Positions 9,437 to 17,870 of a stretch of DNA of 64,000 bases are shown here, in pieces. The notes below the pieces were generated by a model. The model was given only the letters and a program-made list of their open reading frames with translations, was not told the DNA's origin and did not search any database. Numbering within the stretch: the first letter of the stretch is position 1; each line of letters begins with the position of its first letter. The stretch covers positions 930,001-994,000 of the forward strand of contig NZ_PDWT01000001.1 in assembly GCF_010093345.1 (NCBI RefSeq), written 5' to 3'. The translations under genes were made by a program, and so were the position numbers. Source of the stretch: Pseudoxanthomonas yeongjuensis (GTDB lineage: Bacteria; Pseudomonadota; Gammaproteobacteria; Xanthomonadales; Xanthomonadaceae).

Positions 9437-9632
9437 GCGAGGAGTGAGTGGGGAGGAGTGAGAAGTGAGGTAAGGACGGGCGGAGCACGGGGGCAATATC
9501 AATGGAAACAAGGGCCAGGACGTTCGTACTTCCACTGAAAACACCTGCAAAGGCGCCTTTCTTGCTCAAAAAAGCAAGAATCCCGCCCCCCACTCACTCC
9601 TCACTCCTCACTCCTCCCCACTCACTCCTCGC
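9437..9632. repeat. long inverted repeat, GAGTGAG-type (truB-rpsO gap)
   Basis: Arms at 9437-9470 and 9599-9632 are inverted copies, 33 of 34 bases identical, separated by 128 bases. Each arm carries three GAGTGAG modules with a TGGGGAG spacer after the first. The right arm ends on the first base of the truB stop codon. The spacer has a perfect 8-bp hairpin, TTCTTGCT-CAAAAA-AGCAAGAA, at 9559-9580. The rest of the 9252-9590 gap shows no gene and must hold any rpsO promoter. Confidence 0.85.
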
Positions 9633-10564
9633 TATTGCCAGTTGAACAGGCGCTGCGGCGCCAGCACCCTGCCCTCGTCCAATTGGGCCAGGCCCAGCAC
9701 CCGCCCGGCCGTGTCGTAGACCGCGCACGGGCCCACGGAGCCTGGGATGCCTGGCAGGCGCTGGCCCTGGCTGAAGCGGCGGGCCGCGTCGTCGGTCAGG
9801 TCGATGCGGCGGAAACCGATCAGGCCCGCGTCCAGCGGCAGCAGGCAGGCGTCCAGGCTGCGCTCGTCGCGCTGGGCCAGGGCCTGCAGGGCTTCCAGCG
9901 TCCACATTCGCGGCTCGCGGAACGGCTCCACCCACAGGCGGCGCAACTCCACCACGTGCGCGCCGCAGCCGAGCAGCTCGCCCAGGTCGCGGACCAGGCT
10001 GCGCACATAGGTGCCGGAGCCGCACTCCACCTGCAGGCGCAGCAGCGGGACCTCGCCGTCGAGCAGGTCGGCCGCGGACTGCAGTTCGAAGCGGTGGACT
10101 TCGACCTCGCGGGGTTCCACTTCCACGATCTCGCCGCGCCTGGCCTTGGCGTACAACGGCTCGCCGCCGCGTTTGAGCGCTGAATAGATGGGCGGGCGTT
10201 GCTGGATGCGGCCGGTCAGTTCGCGCAAGGCGGCGTCGATCTGCGGCAAGGTGTATTTGCCGACCGGGCGCTCGCGCAAGGGCTGGCCTTCGGCGTCGTC
10301 GGTATCGGTGGTGACGCCCAGGCGCGCGACCGTGTCGTAGGCCTTGCGCGCGCCGAGCAGGTTGCCGGCGATCTTGGTGGCCTCGCCGAAGCACAGCGGC
10401 AGCAGGCCGGTGGCCAACGGATCCAGGCTGCCGGTATGCCCGCCCTTCTGCGCGCGGAACAGGAACCGCGCCCGCTGCAAGGCCTGGTTGGAACTCAGCC
10501 CCTGCGGCTTGTCCAGCAACAGGATGCCGTCGAGGCGGCGGAATTTGACCTTGGGCAGCGACAT
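9632..10564 (-). CDS. truB: tRNA pseudouridine(55) synthase
   Basis: Makes pseudouridine 55 in the T-loop of elongator tRNAs; 310 residues. The N-terminal signature [18 protein letters not shown] and the catalytic motif [15 protein letters not shown] (Asp about 47) are intact, as is the C-terminal PUA-like region. It follows rbfA in the operon, separated from it by a perfect 29-bp REP hairpin. No strong ribosome site is visible upstream of ATG 10564. Confidence 0.97.
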   Translation of the reverse strand: MSLPKVKFRRLDGILLLDKPQGLSSNQALQRARFLFRAQKGGHTGSLDPLATGLLPLCFGEATKIAGNLLGARKAYDTVARLGVTTDTDDAEGQPLRERPVGKYTLPQIDAALRELTGRIQQRPPIYSALKRGGEPLYAKARRGEIVEVEPREVEVHRFELQSAADLLDGEVPLLRLQVECGSGTYVRSLVRDLGELLGCGAHVVELRRLWVEPFREPRMWTLEALQALAQRDERSLDACLLPLDAGLIGFRRIDLTDDAARRFSQGQRLPGIPGSVGPCAVYDTAGRVLGLAQLDEGRVLAPQRLFNWQ

Positions 10565-10582
10565 CGGAGGTGCACGCGATCC

Positions 10583-10659
10583 TTGTAGGAGCGGGCCTTG
10601 CCCGCGATGCTCTTGGTTGCCCGGGGGAAAAGCATCGCGGGCAAGGCCCGCTCCTACAA
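10583..10659. repeat. REP doublet, perfect 29-bp inverted repeat (rbfA-truB gap)
   Basis: Arms 10583-10611 and 10631-10659 are identical inverted copies of the GTAGGAGCGGGCCTTGCCCG family, with a 19-base spacer. Each arm also has an internal stem (CGGGC..GCCCG). The doublet fills most of the 106-bp gap between rbfA and truB, so it lies inside a transcript. Confidence 0.9.
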
Positions 10660-10670
10660 TTCCCGCACCG

Positions 10671-11051
10671 TCACTTCGCTTCGGTTTCGCCTTCGTCGTC
10701 CACCGGCGGCGGCGGCAGGTCGCGCAGCAGGTTCTCCATGCGCTCGCCGCGATCCACCGAATCGTCGTAATGGAAATGCAGTTCGGGTACGTGACGCAGT
10801 TTCATCGCCTTGCCCAGCTGGTAGCGGATCTGCGGAGACAACTCCTTCAGGTCCTTCACCGCTTCGGCGGACTTCTCCTGCATCAAGGCAGTGACGAATA
10901 CCTTGGCGTGGGCCAGGTCGCGGGTGACTTCCACGTCGGACACGCTGACCGACGGCAAGCCGTGCTCGCGCACGAACTCGTGCACCAGCTTGCCCAGCTC
11001 GCGGCGGAGCTGGGCGGAGACGCGGTCGCTGCGGTGGAAAGTCTTGTTCAT
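10671..11051 (-). CDS. rbfA: 30S ribosome-binding factor A
   Basis: Late-stage 30S maturation factor with a KH-like fold that binds near 16S helix 1, 126 residues. Conserved features are the N terminus ([19 protein letters not shown]), [11 protein letters not shown] and the end of the fold, [19 protein letters not shown] short acidic tail (DDEGETEAK) follows. The gene is downstream of infB, with a perfect 32-bp inverted repeat in the 100-base gap. Confidence 0.97.
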   Translation of the reverse strand: MNKTFHRSDRVSAQLRRELGKLVHEFVREHGLPSVSVSDVEVTRDLAHAKVFVTALMQEKSAEAVKDLKELSPQIRYQLGKAMKLRHVPELHFHYDDSVDRGERMENLLRDLPPPPVDDEGETEAK

Positions 11052-11056
11052 AAGTC

Positions 11057-11144
11057 AGGAACGAGCGGAGAGGAACGAGGAACGAGTGAAAGCGGGGAGG
11101 AACGGTGAAAACCACTCGTTCCTCGTTCCTCTCCGCTCGTTCCT
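11057..11144. repeat. long inverted repeat, GAACGAG-type (infB-rbfA gap)
   Basis: Arms 11057-11088 and 11113-11144 are perfect inverted copies (32 of 32), spaced by 24 bases. Each arm has three GAACGAG modules with a CGGAGAG spacer after the first. The element starts 5 bases from the rbfA start codon and ends 7 bases from the infB stop, so it fills the gap and may hide the rbfA ribosome site. Confidence 0.9.
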
Positions 11145-11151
11145 CGCTTCA

Positions 11152-13770
11152 TCACAGCGTGCGCTGCACTTCGATGCGCTCGAAGCACTCGATCTGGTCG
11201 CCCGGCTGCACGTCGTTGTAGGCCTTCACGCCGATGCCGCACTCGGTGCCGTTGCGCACTTCGTCCACGTTTTCCTTGAAGCGGCGCAGCGATTCCAGTT
11301 CGCCCTCGAACACGACCACGCTGTCGCGCAGCACGCGGATCGGCTTGTTGCGCTTGACCGTGCCCTCCACGACCATGCAGCCGGCGACCGCGCCGAACTT
11401 GGAGCTGCGGAACACGTCGCGCACTTCGGCGATGCCGATGATCTCTTCGCGGATCTCCACGCCCAGCAGGCCGGAAGCCACCTGCTTCACCTGGTCGATC
11501 ACGTCGTAGATGATCGAGAAGTAGCGCAGGTCGACACCGTTGGATTCGACGATCCGGCGCGCGGCCGCATCGGCGCGCACGTTGAAGCCGATCATGGTGG
11601 CCTTGGAGGTCAATGCGGAATTCGCATCGGACTCGGTGATGCCGCCCACGCCGGAATGGATGATGTTGATCCGGATCATGTCGTTGGACAGCGCGACCAG
11701 CGCATGCTTCAGCGCTTCCACCGAGCCCTGCACGTCGGCCTTGATCACCAGGTTCAGGACCAGTTGCCCATCGCCCTTGCCGAGCTGCGACATGATGTCT
11801 TCCATGCGGCTGCCGGCGGACTGGACCAGGCGCGACTCGCGGCGCTTGGCGTCGCGCTGCTGGGCCACGTCCTTGGCCAGGCGTTCGTCGGCGACGACGA
11901 CGAAATCGTCGCCCGCGTCCGGCACGCCCGACAGGCCGAGCACCTGCACCGGGATCGACGGGCCGGCTTCGGCCGGCTGGCTGCCGGTTTCGTCGAACAG
12001 CGCGCGCACGCGGCCGTACTGGGTTCCGCAGACCAGGTAATCGCCCTTGCGCAGCGTGCCCTGCTGGACCAGCACCGTGGCCACCGGGCCACGGCCCTTG
12101 TCCAGCGAGGATTCGATGACCACGCCGCTGGCGCGGCCTTCGACCGCGGCCTTGAGTTCGAGCACTTCGGCCTGCAGCAGGATCGAATCGAGCAGGTTGT
12201 CGACGCCGGCGCCGGTCTTGGCCGAGAGCTCGACGAACTGGGTGTCGCCGCCGAATTCTTCGGCGACCACGTCATGGGTCAGGAACTCGTTCTTGACCCG
12301 GCCTGGGTCGGCGTCGCTCTTGTCCATCTTGTTCACCGCCACGATCAGCGGCACGTTGGCCGCCTTGGCCAGCTTCACCGCTTCGATGGTCTGCGGCATG
12401 ACCCCGTCGTCGGCGGCCACCACCAGCACCACGATATCGGTGAGCTTGGCGCCGCGCGCGCGCATTTGGCTGAAGGCGGCATGGCCTGGCGTATCCAGGA
12501 AGCTGATGACGCCCTTCTCGGTTTCCACATGGTAGGCACCGATGTGCTGGGTGATACCGCCGGCTTCGCCGGTGGCGACCTTGGTCCGGCGGATGTAGTC
12601 CAGCAGCGAGGTCTTGCCGTGGTCGACGTGGCCCATGATGGTCACCACCGGCGGACGCGGGCGCAGTTCGCCCTGGTCGGTCTCGGTGTGCGCGATCAGG
12701 TGGTCCTCGACGTCGCCGCTGTCGGCGCGCACCACGTTGTGGCCGAGTTCCTCGGTCACCAGCGCGGCGGTGTCATGGTCGATGCTCTGGGTGATGGTGG
12801 CCATCACGCCCATCTTGAACAGCGCCTTGACCACGTCGCCGCCCTTCAGCGCGAGTTTCTGCGCCAGGTCGGCCACGGTGATGGTTTCGCCGATGGCGAC
12901 GTCGCGCACGACCGGTGCGGTGGGACGCTCGAAGCCATGGGTGCCGGTGCCGCCACGGGATTGTTCCTGGCGGCGCGGCTTGGGCTTGCCGCGGGTGGTC
13001 GTGCGGCGCGCGCGATCGGCGGCGGAAAGGTGCAGCTGCCCGGCGAAACGCTGGGTGCTGTCGTCGTCTTCCACGCTGGCGACCATCGCGTGCGAACCGC
13101 GGGTCTTGTGCTTGGCCGCGGTGGCGTTGCGGTCGTCCGCGCGCGGCGGGTCCTTGCGTACCGGCGGCTTGGGAACGTGGTGCCCGCTGGGCTTGGCCGG
13201 ACGCGCGGTCTCTTCGCCATCGGCAGGCACGGCGCCGGTGGCGGCGGCGACAGCCTCGGCCTCAGCCTGGATGCGCTCGGCTTCCGCCTGCAGGCGCACG
13301 GCTTCTTCCGCCTGGCGCGCGCGTTCGCGTTCGTCGGCACGCTTCTTGTCGGTTTCGGCGAGGCGCTGCTGTTCTTCGAGATTGCGCTGCCTGGATTCCT
13401 CCAGCTTGCGCAGCGCATCGGCGCGCTCGTCGCTCGGCGGCGCTTCGACTTCGTCGGGCTTGACGTAGGTGCGCTTCTGCCGGACCTCGACGTTGACCGT
13501 GGTCTTGCTGCGACCCGCGGCGACCGTCACTTCCTGCACCTTGCGGCGGTTGAGCGTGATCTTCTTCGGTGCGGCCGCGTCATCGGCGGGCTGGTCGGCC
13601 TTGCCATGGGTGCGGCGCAGGAAACCGAGCAGTTTCATCTTCTCGGTGCTGGTCACGGCCTGGTCTGGGCCGCTGAAGCTCATGCCGGCCTCGGCCAGTT
13701 GCTCCAGCAGTTTCTCGACCGGCGTATTGACCAGTTCGGCAAGCTTGCGGATGGTGGTTTGCTGCGTCAT
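11152..13770 (-). CDS. infB: translation initiation factor IF-2
   Basis: GTPase that delivers formyl-Met initiator tRNA to the 30S subunit, 872 residues. Order: IF2_N domain ([20 protein letters not shown]), a second short N domain (RRKVQEVTV), a long charged coiled coil rich in Glu, Arg and Ala (about residues 110-200), a basic linker, then the G domain from about residue 375 with [19 protein letters not shown] and [10 protein letters not shown]. Domains II-IV follow to the end. It lies between nusA and rbfA as in Escherichia coli. Confidence 0.98.
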   Translation of the reverse strand: MTQQTTIRKLAELVNTPVEKLLEQLAEAGMSFSGPDQAVTSTEKMKLLGFLRRTHGKADQPADDAAAPKKITLNRRKVQEVTVAAGRSKTTVNVEVRQKRTYVKPDEVEAPPSDERADALRKLEESRQRNLEEQQRLAETDKKRADERERARQAEEAVRLQAEAERIQAEAEAVAAATGAVPADGEETARPAKPSGHHVPKPPVRKDPPRADDRNATAAKHKTRGSHAMVASVEDDDSTQRFAGQLHLSAADRARRTTTRGKPKPRRQEQSRGGTGTHGFERPTAPVVRDVAIGETITVADLAQKLALKGGDVVKALFKMGVMATITQSIDHDTAALVTEELGHNVVRADSGDVEDHLIAHTETDQGELRPRPPVVTIMGHVDHGKTSLLDYIRRTKVATGEAGGITQHIGAYHVETEKGVISFLDTPGHAAFSQMRARGAKLTDIVVLVVAADDGVMPQTIEAVKLAKAANVPLIVAVNKMDKSDADPGRVKNEFLTHDVVAEEFGGDTQFVELSAKTGAGVDNLLDSILLQAEVLELKAAVEGRASGVVIESSLDKGRGPVATVLVQQGTLRKGDYLVCGTQYGRVRALFDETGSQPAEAGPSIPVQVLGLSGVPDAGDDFVVVADERLAKDVAQQRDAKRRESRLVQSAGSRMEDIMSQLGKGDGQLVLNLVIKADVQGSVEALKHALVALSNDMIRINIIHSGVGGITESDANSALTSKATMIGFNVRADAAARRIVESNGVDLRYFSIIYDVIDQVKQVASGLLGVEIREEIIGIAEVRDVFRSSKFGAVAGCMVVEGTVKRNKPIRVLRDSVVVFEGELESLRRFKENVDEVRNGTECGIGVKAYNDVQPGDQIECFERIEVQRTL

Positions 13771-13890
13771 TCGGATCCCGTGACCTTCGTAGGCGTCCCC
13801 CGCCTATTGCGAAGGGAACGCGGATTCTAGCCCTGTATTCTGCAGGGCGGCGTTCATTGCCGGCTCATTCGCCGCGTTCCAGGCGTGCCC

Positions 13891-13912
13891 GCGTGGCGCT
13901 CATGCGCCACGC
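13891..13912 (-). other. hairpin enclosing the nusA stop codon
   Basis: GCGTGGCGC and its complement flank a 4-base loop containing the nusA TGA. Just downstream the segment coding for ARLERGA-stop is repeated in altered form (ARLERGE-stop), so a short tandem duplication of the gene end probably created this structure. The rest of the nusA-infB gap shows nothing else. Confidence 0.5.
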
Positions 13913-15411
13913 TCCAGGCGTGCGATCTCCTCGGCCCGGGCCGCCAGGATCAGCGCCTTGGCTCGATCGGCGTCGATGCCTTCGATGCCGAAATCGACGA
14001 TTTCATCGGCGCCCAGGTCGGAAAGATCCTCGCTGGTGCGCACGCCATGCGCAGCCAGCGCATAGGCGGTTTCGTCGTCCATGCCCTCCAGCGCCAGCAG
14101 GTCGGCGGCCGGCTGGTTCTCGTCGGCCTCCTCTTCCTCGGCCAGCGCCTCGTTGAGCAGGGCGTCGCGGGCGCGGGCGCGCAGTTCCTCGACGATGTCC
14201 TCGTCGAAGCCCTCGACCGCCAGCAGTTCGCCGACCGGCACATAGGCGATTTCCTCGACCGTATTGAAACCTTCCGAGACCAGGATCGCGGCGATTTCCT
14301 CGTCCACTTCCAGCTTGTCGACGAACAACTGGCGGGCGATGGCCTGTTCGCCCTCGGACTTGGCCGCGACCTGGTCCTGGGTCATCACGTTGAGCTGCCA
14401 GCCGGTCAGGCGGCTGGCCAGGCGCACGTTCTGGCCGCCCTTGCCGATCGCCTGGGCCAGGCGGTCTTCGGCCACGGCCAGGTCCATGGAGTGCTTCTCT
14501 TCGTCGACGATGATCGACTGCACTTCCGCCGGCGCCATCGCGTTTATGACGAAATTGGCGGCGCTGTCGTTCCACAGCACGATGTCCACGCGCTCGCCAT
14601 TGAGCTCGTTGGACACGGCCTGCACGCGCGAACCGCGCATGCCGATGCAGGCGCCGATCGGATCGGTGCGGGTGTCGTGGGCGAGCACGGCGATCTTGGC
14701 GCGGTCGCCCGGATCGCGTGCGCAGGCCTTGATCTCGACCAGGCCCTGGCCCACTTCCGGCACTTCCAGCTTGAACAGCTCGATCATGAATTCCGGGGCG
14801 GCGCGGCTGATGAACAGCTGCGGGCCGCGCGGCTCGGTGCGCACGTCGAACAGGTAACCGCGCACGCGGTCGCCGGCGCGCAGGGTGTCGCGCGGGATGC
14901 CCTTGTCCTTGGGAATGAAGGCCTCGGCGTTGCCGCCCAGGTCCACGTAGATATTGCCGCGTTCGGCGCGCTTGACGATACCGGTGACCAGCTCGCCGAT
15001 GCGGTCCTTCCACGCGTCCACGACCTGGGCGCGCTCGGCTTCGCGCACGCGCTGGACGATGACCTGCTTGGCGGCCTGGGCGGCGATGCGGCCGAAGTCG
15101 GGATTCTCGATCTGTTCTTCGACGTAGTCGCCCACTTCGGCGCCATCGCTTTCGTCCAGGGCGTCCATCAGGCGGATCTGGAAGTCGGGCGACTCCATGA
15201 CCACGTCGTCGGCCACCACTTCCCAGCGGCGGAAGGTTTCGTACTCGCCGGTCTTGTGGTCGATGGTCACCCGGGTCAGCACTTCCTGCTCGGGGTAGCG
15301 CTTCTTCGCAGCCGAGGCCAGCGCGGCCTCGATCGCATCGAAGATGACTTCGCGCGGCACGCCTTTCTCGTTGGCGACCGCGTCGACTACCAGCAACAAT
15401 TCCTTACTCAT
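13900..15411 (-). CDS. nusA: transcription termination/antitermination factor NusA
   Basis: Binds RNA polymerase and nascent RNA, modulating pausing, termination and antitermination. 503 residues. The N-terminal domain (SKELLLVVDAVANEKGVP), S1 domain (RAERGNIYVDLGG), KH1/KH2 region (IGACIGMRGSRVQAV; AIGKGGQNVRLASRLTGW) and two C-terminal acidic helix-hairpin repeats (LLAVEGFDEDIVEELRARA; LLALEGMDDETAYAL) are all present. It starts 3 bases after rimP. Confidence 0.98.
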   Translation of the reverse strand: MSKELLLVVDAVANEKGVPREVIFDAIEAALASAAKKRYPEQEVLTRVTIDHKTGEYETFRRWEVVADDVVMESPDFQIRLMDALDESDGAEVGDYVEEQIENPDFGRIAAQAAKQVIVQRVREAERAQVVDAWKDRIGELVTGIVKRAERGNIYVDLGGNAEAFIPKDKGIPRDTLRAGDRVRGYLFDVRTEPRGPQLFISRAAPEFMIELFKLEVPEVGQGLVEIKACARDPGDRAKIAVLAHDTRTDPIGACIGMRGSRVQAVSNELNGERVDIVLWNDSAANFVINAMAPAEVQSIIVDEEKHSMDLAVAEDRLAQAIGKGGQNVRLASRLTGWQLNVMTQDQVAAKSEGEQAIARQLFVDKLEVDEEIAAILVSEGFNTVEEIAYVPVGELLAVEGFDEDIVEELRARARDALLNEALAEEEEADENQPAADLLALEGMDDETAYALAAHGVRTSEDLSDLGADEIVDFGIEGIDADRAKALILAARAEEIARLERGA

Positions 15412-15414
15412 CTT

Positions 15415-16092
15415 TCACTCCGCGCGCGGCCGCTTGGCGGCCGGTTGGTTGGTTTTTACCCGACCCGGTTGTCCCGGGCCCGCTTTCTTCGTGGCCGTTC
15501 TACCGGCCGGTTTCTTCTTCGCCGCCTTTTTCGCCGGCGCTGTTTTCTTTGCGGCGGGCTTGGCCGGCGCCGCCTTGGCGGCCGCTCCCTTCTTCGGCTG
15601 CGGAGCCAGGCCCAGCGCCACCCAGTCGGGCATCAGCCTGGCCTTGTCCACGTTCTCGAACGCCACCGTCATTTCGGCGTTGTCGACCAGGAACACGATG
15701 CCGTTGCCTTCGATACGGACGATCGACCCCTGCAGCCGGCGACGACCCTCCTGCGGAATCCTCAGCACGACCTTGGCCGATTCGCCCTGGTGGCGCACGA
15801 ACTGGGCCAGGGTGAACAGCGGGCGATCGATGCCGGGCGATGATACTTCCAGGGTGTAGTTGCCGGTGATCGGATCCTCGACGTCGAGCTGCGCGGAAAC
15901 CTCGCGGCTGACCGCTTCGCAATCCTCGATGTTGACCATGCGCGTGGCCAGTTCGGCCTCGGGCACGTCGATGTACAGGCGCAGCGTGGCGCTGCCCGGC
16001 GCGGGCAGGTATTCGGCGCCCAGCAGCTCCAGGCCCAGGGCCCGCACCGTTGGCGACAGCAGGTTAGCGATTTGTTTTGCCTTGTCGCTCAC
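15415..16092 (-). CDS. rimP: ribosome maturation factor RimP with basic C-terminal tail
   Basis: 30S assembly factor, 225 residues from GTG 16092. This start gives the family N terminus ([19 protein letters not shown]) and removes a poor leader that an upstream start would add. Conserved parts include [35 protein letters not shown] and [15 protein letters not shown]. The RimP core ends near residue 163; about 60 residues of Lys/Ala/Pro-rich sequence follow, like a histone H1 tail, making the protein longer than most RimP. Cotranscribed with nusA. Confidence 0.95.
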   Translation of the reverse strand: MSDKAKQIANLLSPTVRALGLELLGAEYLPAPGSATLRLYIDVPEAELATRMVNIEDCEAVSREVSAQLDVEDPITGNYTLEVSSPGIDRPLFTLAQFVRHQGESAKVVLRIPQEGRRRLQGSIVRIEGNGIVFLVDNAEMTVAFENVDKARLMPDWVALGLAPQPKKGAAAKAAPAKPAAKKTAPAKKAAKKKPAGRTATKKAGPGQPGRVKTNQPAAKRPRAE

Positions 16093-16143
16093 GTGGTGAC
16101 GATCCGCCCGCTGGAGTGGAAAAACGATGGCCCGGAAACAGCA

Positions 16144-16164
16144 AAGGGCCCCGATGGGCCCCTT
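16144..16164 (-). terminator. imperfect hairpin upstream of rimP
   Basis: AAGGG and CCC arms pair with GGG and CCCTT around a GAT loop, with one C-C mismatch. It lies 52 bases upstream of the rimP start, downstream of the initiator tRNA. There is no good T tract, so it may be a leader structure instead of a terminator. Confidence 0.4.
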
Positions 16165-16232
16165 GTCCGATACTGCTGGATTCCGGTGTGCAGGCGGGAA
16201 CATTCGCCTTCACGAGCCCAGGCCTTGGTCAG

Positions 16233-16257
16233 CAAAAAAGCCTCTTTGGGAGGCCTT
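16233..16257 (-). terminator. terminator after tRNA-fMet
   Basis: On the minus strand AAGGCCTC and GAGGCTTT form an 8-bp stem with one G-U pair and a CCAAA loop, followed by a run of T. It lies 20 bases past the tRNA 3' end and would separate the tRNA from rimP or attenuate read-through. Confidence 0.75.
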
Positions 16258-16276
16258 CCAGTCGAACCGAAAAGCT

Positions 16277-16353
16277 TGGTAGCGGGGGCAGGATTTGAAC
16301 CTGCGACCTTCGGGTTATGAGCCCGACGAGCTGCCAGACTGCTCCACCCCGCA
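16277..16353 (-). tRNA. initiator tRNA-fMet (CAT)
   Basis: 77 bases including an encoded CCA. The anticodon stem has the three consecutive G-C pairs (GGG..CCC) that mark initiator tRNAs, around a CAT anticodon, and the T arm reads GGTTCAAATCC. Position 1 is T and position 72 is T, so the top of the acceptor stem is unpaired, as required for formylation; E. coli uses C1-A72. It sits directly in front of rimP-nusA-infB, like metY in E. coli. Confidence 0.95.
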
Positions 16354-16412
16354 TCAGAAGCGGAATTATGGTGACTCGGGTCGTTTAATGCAAGCCCGAA
16401 TCGTTTTCAGGT

Positions 16413-17864
16413 TCAGCCGGCGAAGGCCTGTTGGCACCATGCCATGAGCGGATTCCATGCGAGGCCCAATGCCAGCAGGGCCAGCGCATTGACGGTCAAC
16501 ACCGCCGGGGCCACACGGTCCTTGCGCGGCGGCGGCAGTTCGCCGACCGGTTCATCGAAATACATCACCTTGATCACGCGCAGGTAGTAGAAGGCGCCGA
16601 TCACCGCGCAGACCACGCCCAGGACCGCCAGCCAGGTCATCCCCGCCTCCACCGCCGCGCCCAGCACCAGCAGCTTGGCCCAGAAGCCCAGGAACGGCGG
16701 CACGCCGGCCAGCGAGAACATCGCGCACATCACCAATCCCGCCTGCCAGGGATTGCGCGCGTTGAGACCCTTGAAGTCGTCGATCCTGTCGGCCTCGAAA
16801 CCCTGCCGCGACAGCACCACGATGGCGCCGAAGGCCGCGGTGGACATCAGCGCATAGGTGATCGCGTAAAACAGCGCGGCGGCGTAACCGCGCTCATCGC
16901 CGCCGGCCAGGCCCACCAGCAGGAAGCCGATGTGCGAGACCGTGGAATAAGCCAGCATGCGCTTGAGGTTGGTCTGGGCGATGGCGATCACGTTGCCGAT
17001 GACCAGCGACACGGCCGCCAGCCCGCCCAGCAGCAACTGCCATTGCTGCGACATCGGGCCGACCCCGGCTTCAAGCAGGCGGTAGGCCATGCCGAATGCG
17101 GCGAGTTTCGGGCCGGCGCTGATGAACAGGGTGATCGGCGTCGGCGCGCCCTGGTAGACGTCCGGCAGCCACATGTGGAACGGCGCCGCGCCCAGCTTGA
17201 AGGCGATGCCCGCGACCAGGAACACCACGCCGGTCAGCAGCAGGGTCCTGTCGGCGACGTTGCCCGAAGCGGCATGGATGCCGGCCAGGTCCAGGGTGCC
17301 GGTGGCGCCATAGACCAGCGACATGCCGTACAGCAGCAAGCCCGAAGCCAGCGAACCGAGCACGATGTACTTCATGCCCGCTTCGGTCGAAAGCCCGTCG
17401 TCGCGGTTCAGTGCGACCAGCGCATAGGAACACAGCGCCAGCAATTCCAGGCCCAGGTAGATCATGACCAGGTTGCCGGCCGAGACCAGCATCATCATGC
17501 CCGCCGTCGCGAACAGGATCAACACCGGCACTTCGCCCGGATACAGATTGCGTTCGCGCAGGTACGGCCAGGCGTAGAGCAGCGACAGCGCGCTGGTCAG
17601 CAGGATCGCCACCTTGCTGACGTCGGCCATCACGTCGCGCACGAACATGCCGTGGAATACCGTGCCGTGCCCGCCCGTTCCACAGAGGATCATGGCCATC
17701 ACCACGGCCAGCAGGGCCAATCCGAGCGCCTGGGTGACGTAGCGGCGATTCGCGTCCAGGAACAGGTCGAGCATCAGCAGGGCGAAGGCACCCCCGATCA
17801 GCACCAGTTCCGGCAGCAGCGGCATCAGGTCGGCGGTGGTGGATAACATCGGCGTGGTCATCAT
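16413..17864 (-). CDS. nuoN: NADH-quinone oxidoreductase subunit N
   Basis: Antiporter-like proton-pumping membrane subunit of complex I, 483 residues, about 14 hydrophobic segments. Recognisable regions are GLELLALCSYALVAL, the Lys-bearing AFKLGAAPFHMWLPDVYQGA and LKRMLAYSTVSHIGFLLVGL. It is the last gene of the 14-gene nuo operon, 6 bases after nuoM. Confidence 0.97.
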   Translation of the reverse strand: MMTTPMLSTTADLMPLLPELVLIGGAFALLMLDLFLDANRRYVTQALGLALLAVVMAMILCGTGGHGTVFHGMFVRDVMADVSKVAILLTSALSLLYAWPYLRERNLYPGEVPVLILFATAGMMMLVSAGNLVMIYLGLELLALCSYALVALNRDDGLSTEAGMKYIVLGSLASGLLLYGMSLVYGATGTLDLAGIHAASGNVADRTLLLTGVVFLVAGIAFKLGAAPFHMWLPDVYQGAPTPITLFISAGPKLAAFGMAYRLLEAGVGPMSQQWQLLLGGLAAVSLVIGNVIAIAQTNLKRMLAYSTVSHIGFLLVGLAGGDERGYAAALFYAITYALMSTAAFGAIVVLSRQGFEADRIDDFKGLNARNPWQAGLVMCAMFSLAGVPPFLGFWAKLLVLGAAVEAGMTWLAVLGVVCAVIGAFYYLRVIKVMYFDEPVGELPPPRKDRVAPAVLTVNALALLALGLAWNPLMAWCQQAFAG

Positions 17865-17870
17865 TCTTCC

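Noticed and set aside
10891-13830. 979-codon plus-strand frame opposite infB
   Set aside because: Longest frame in the window but only the antisense shadow of infB; no ribosome site and no recognisable domain.
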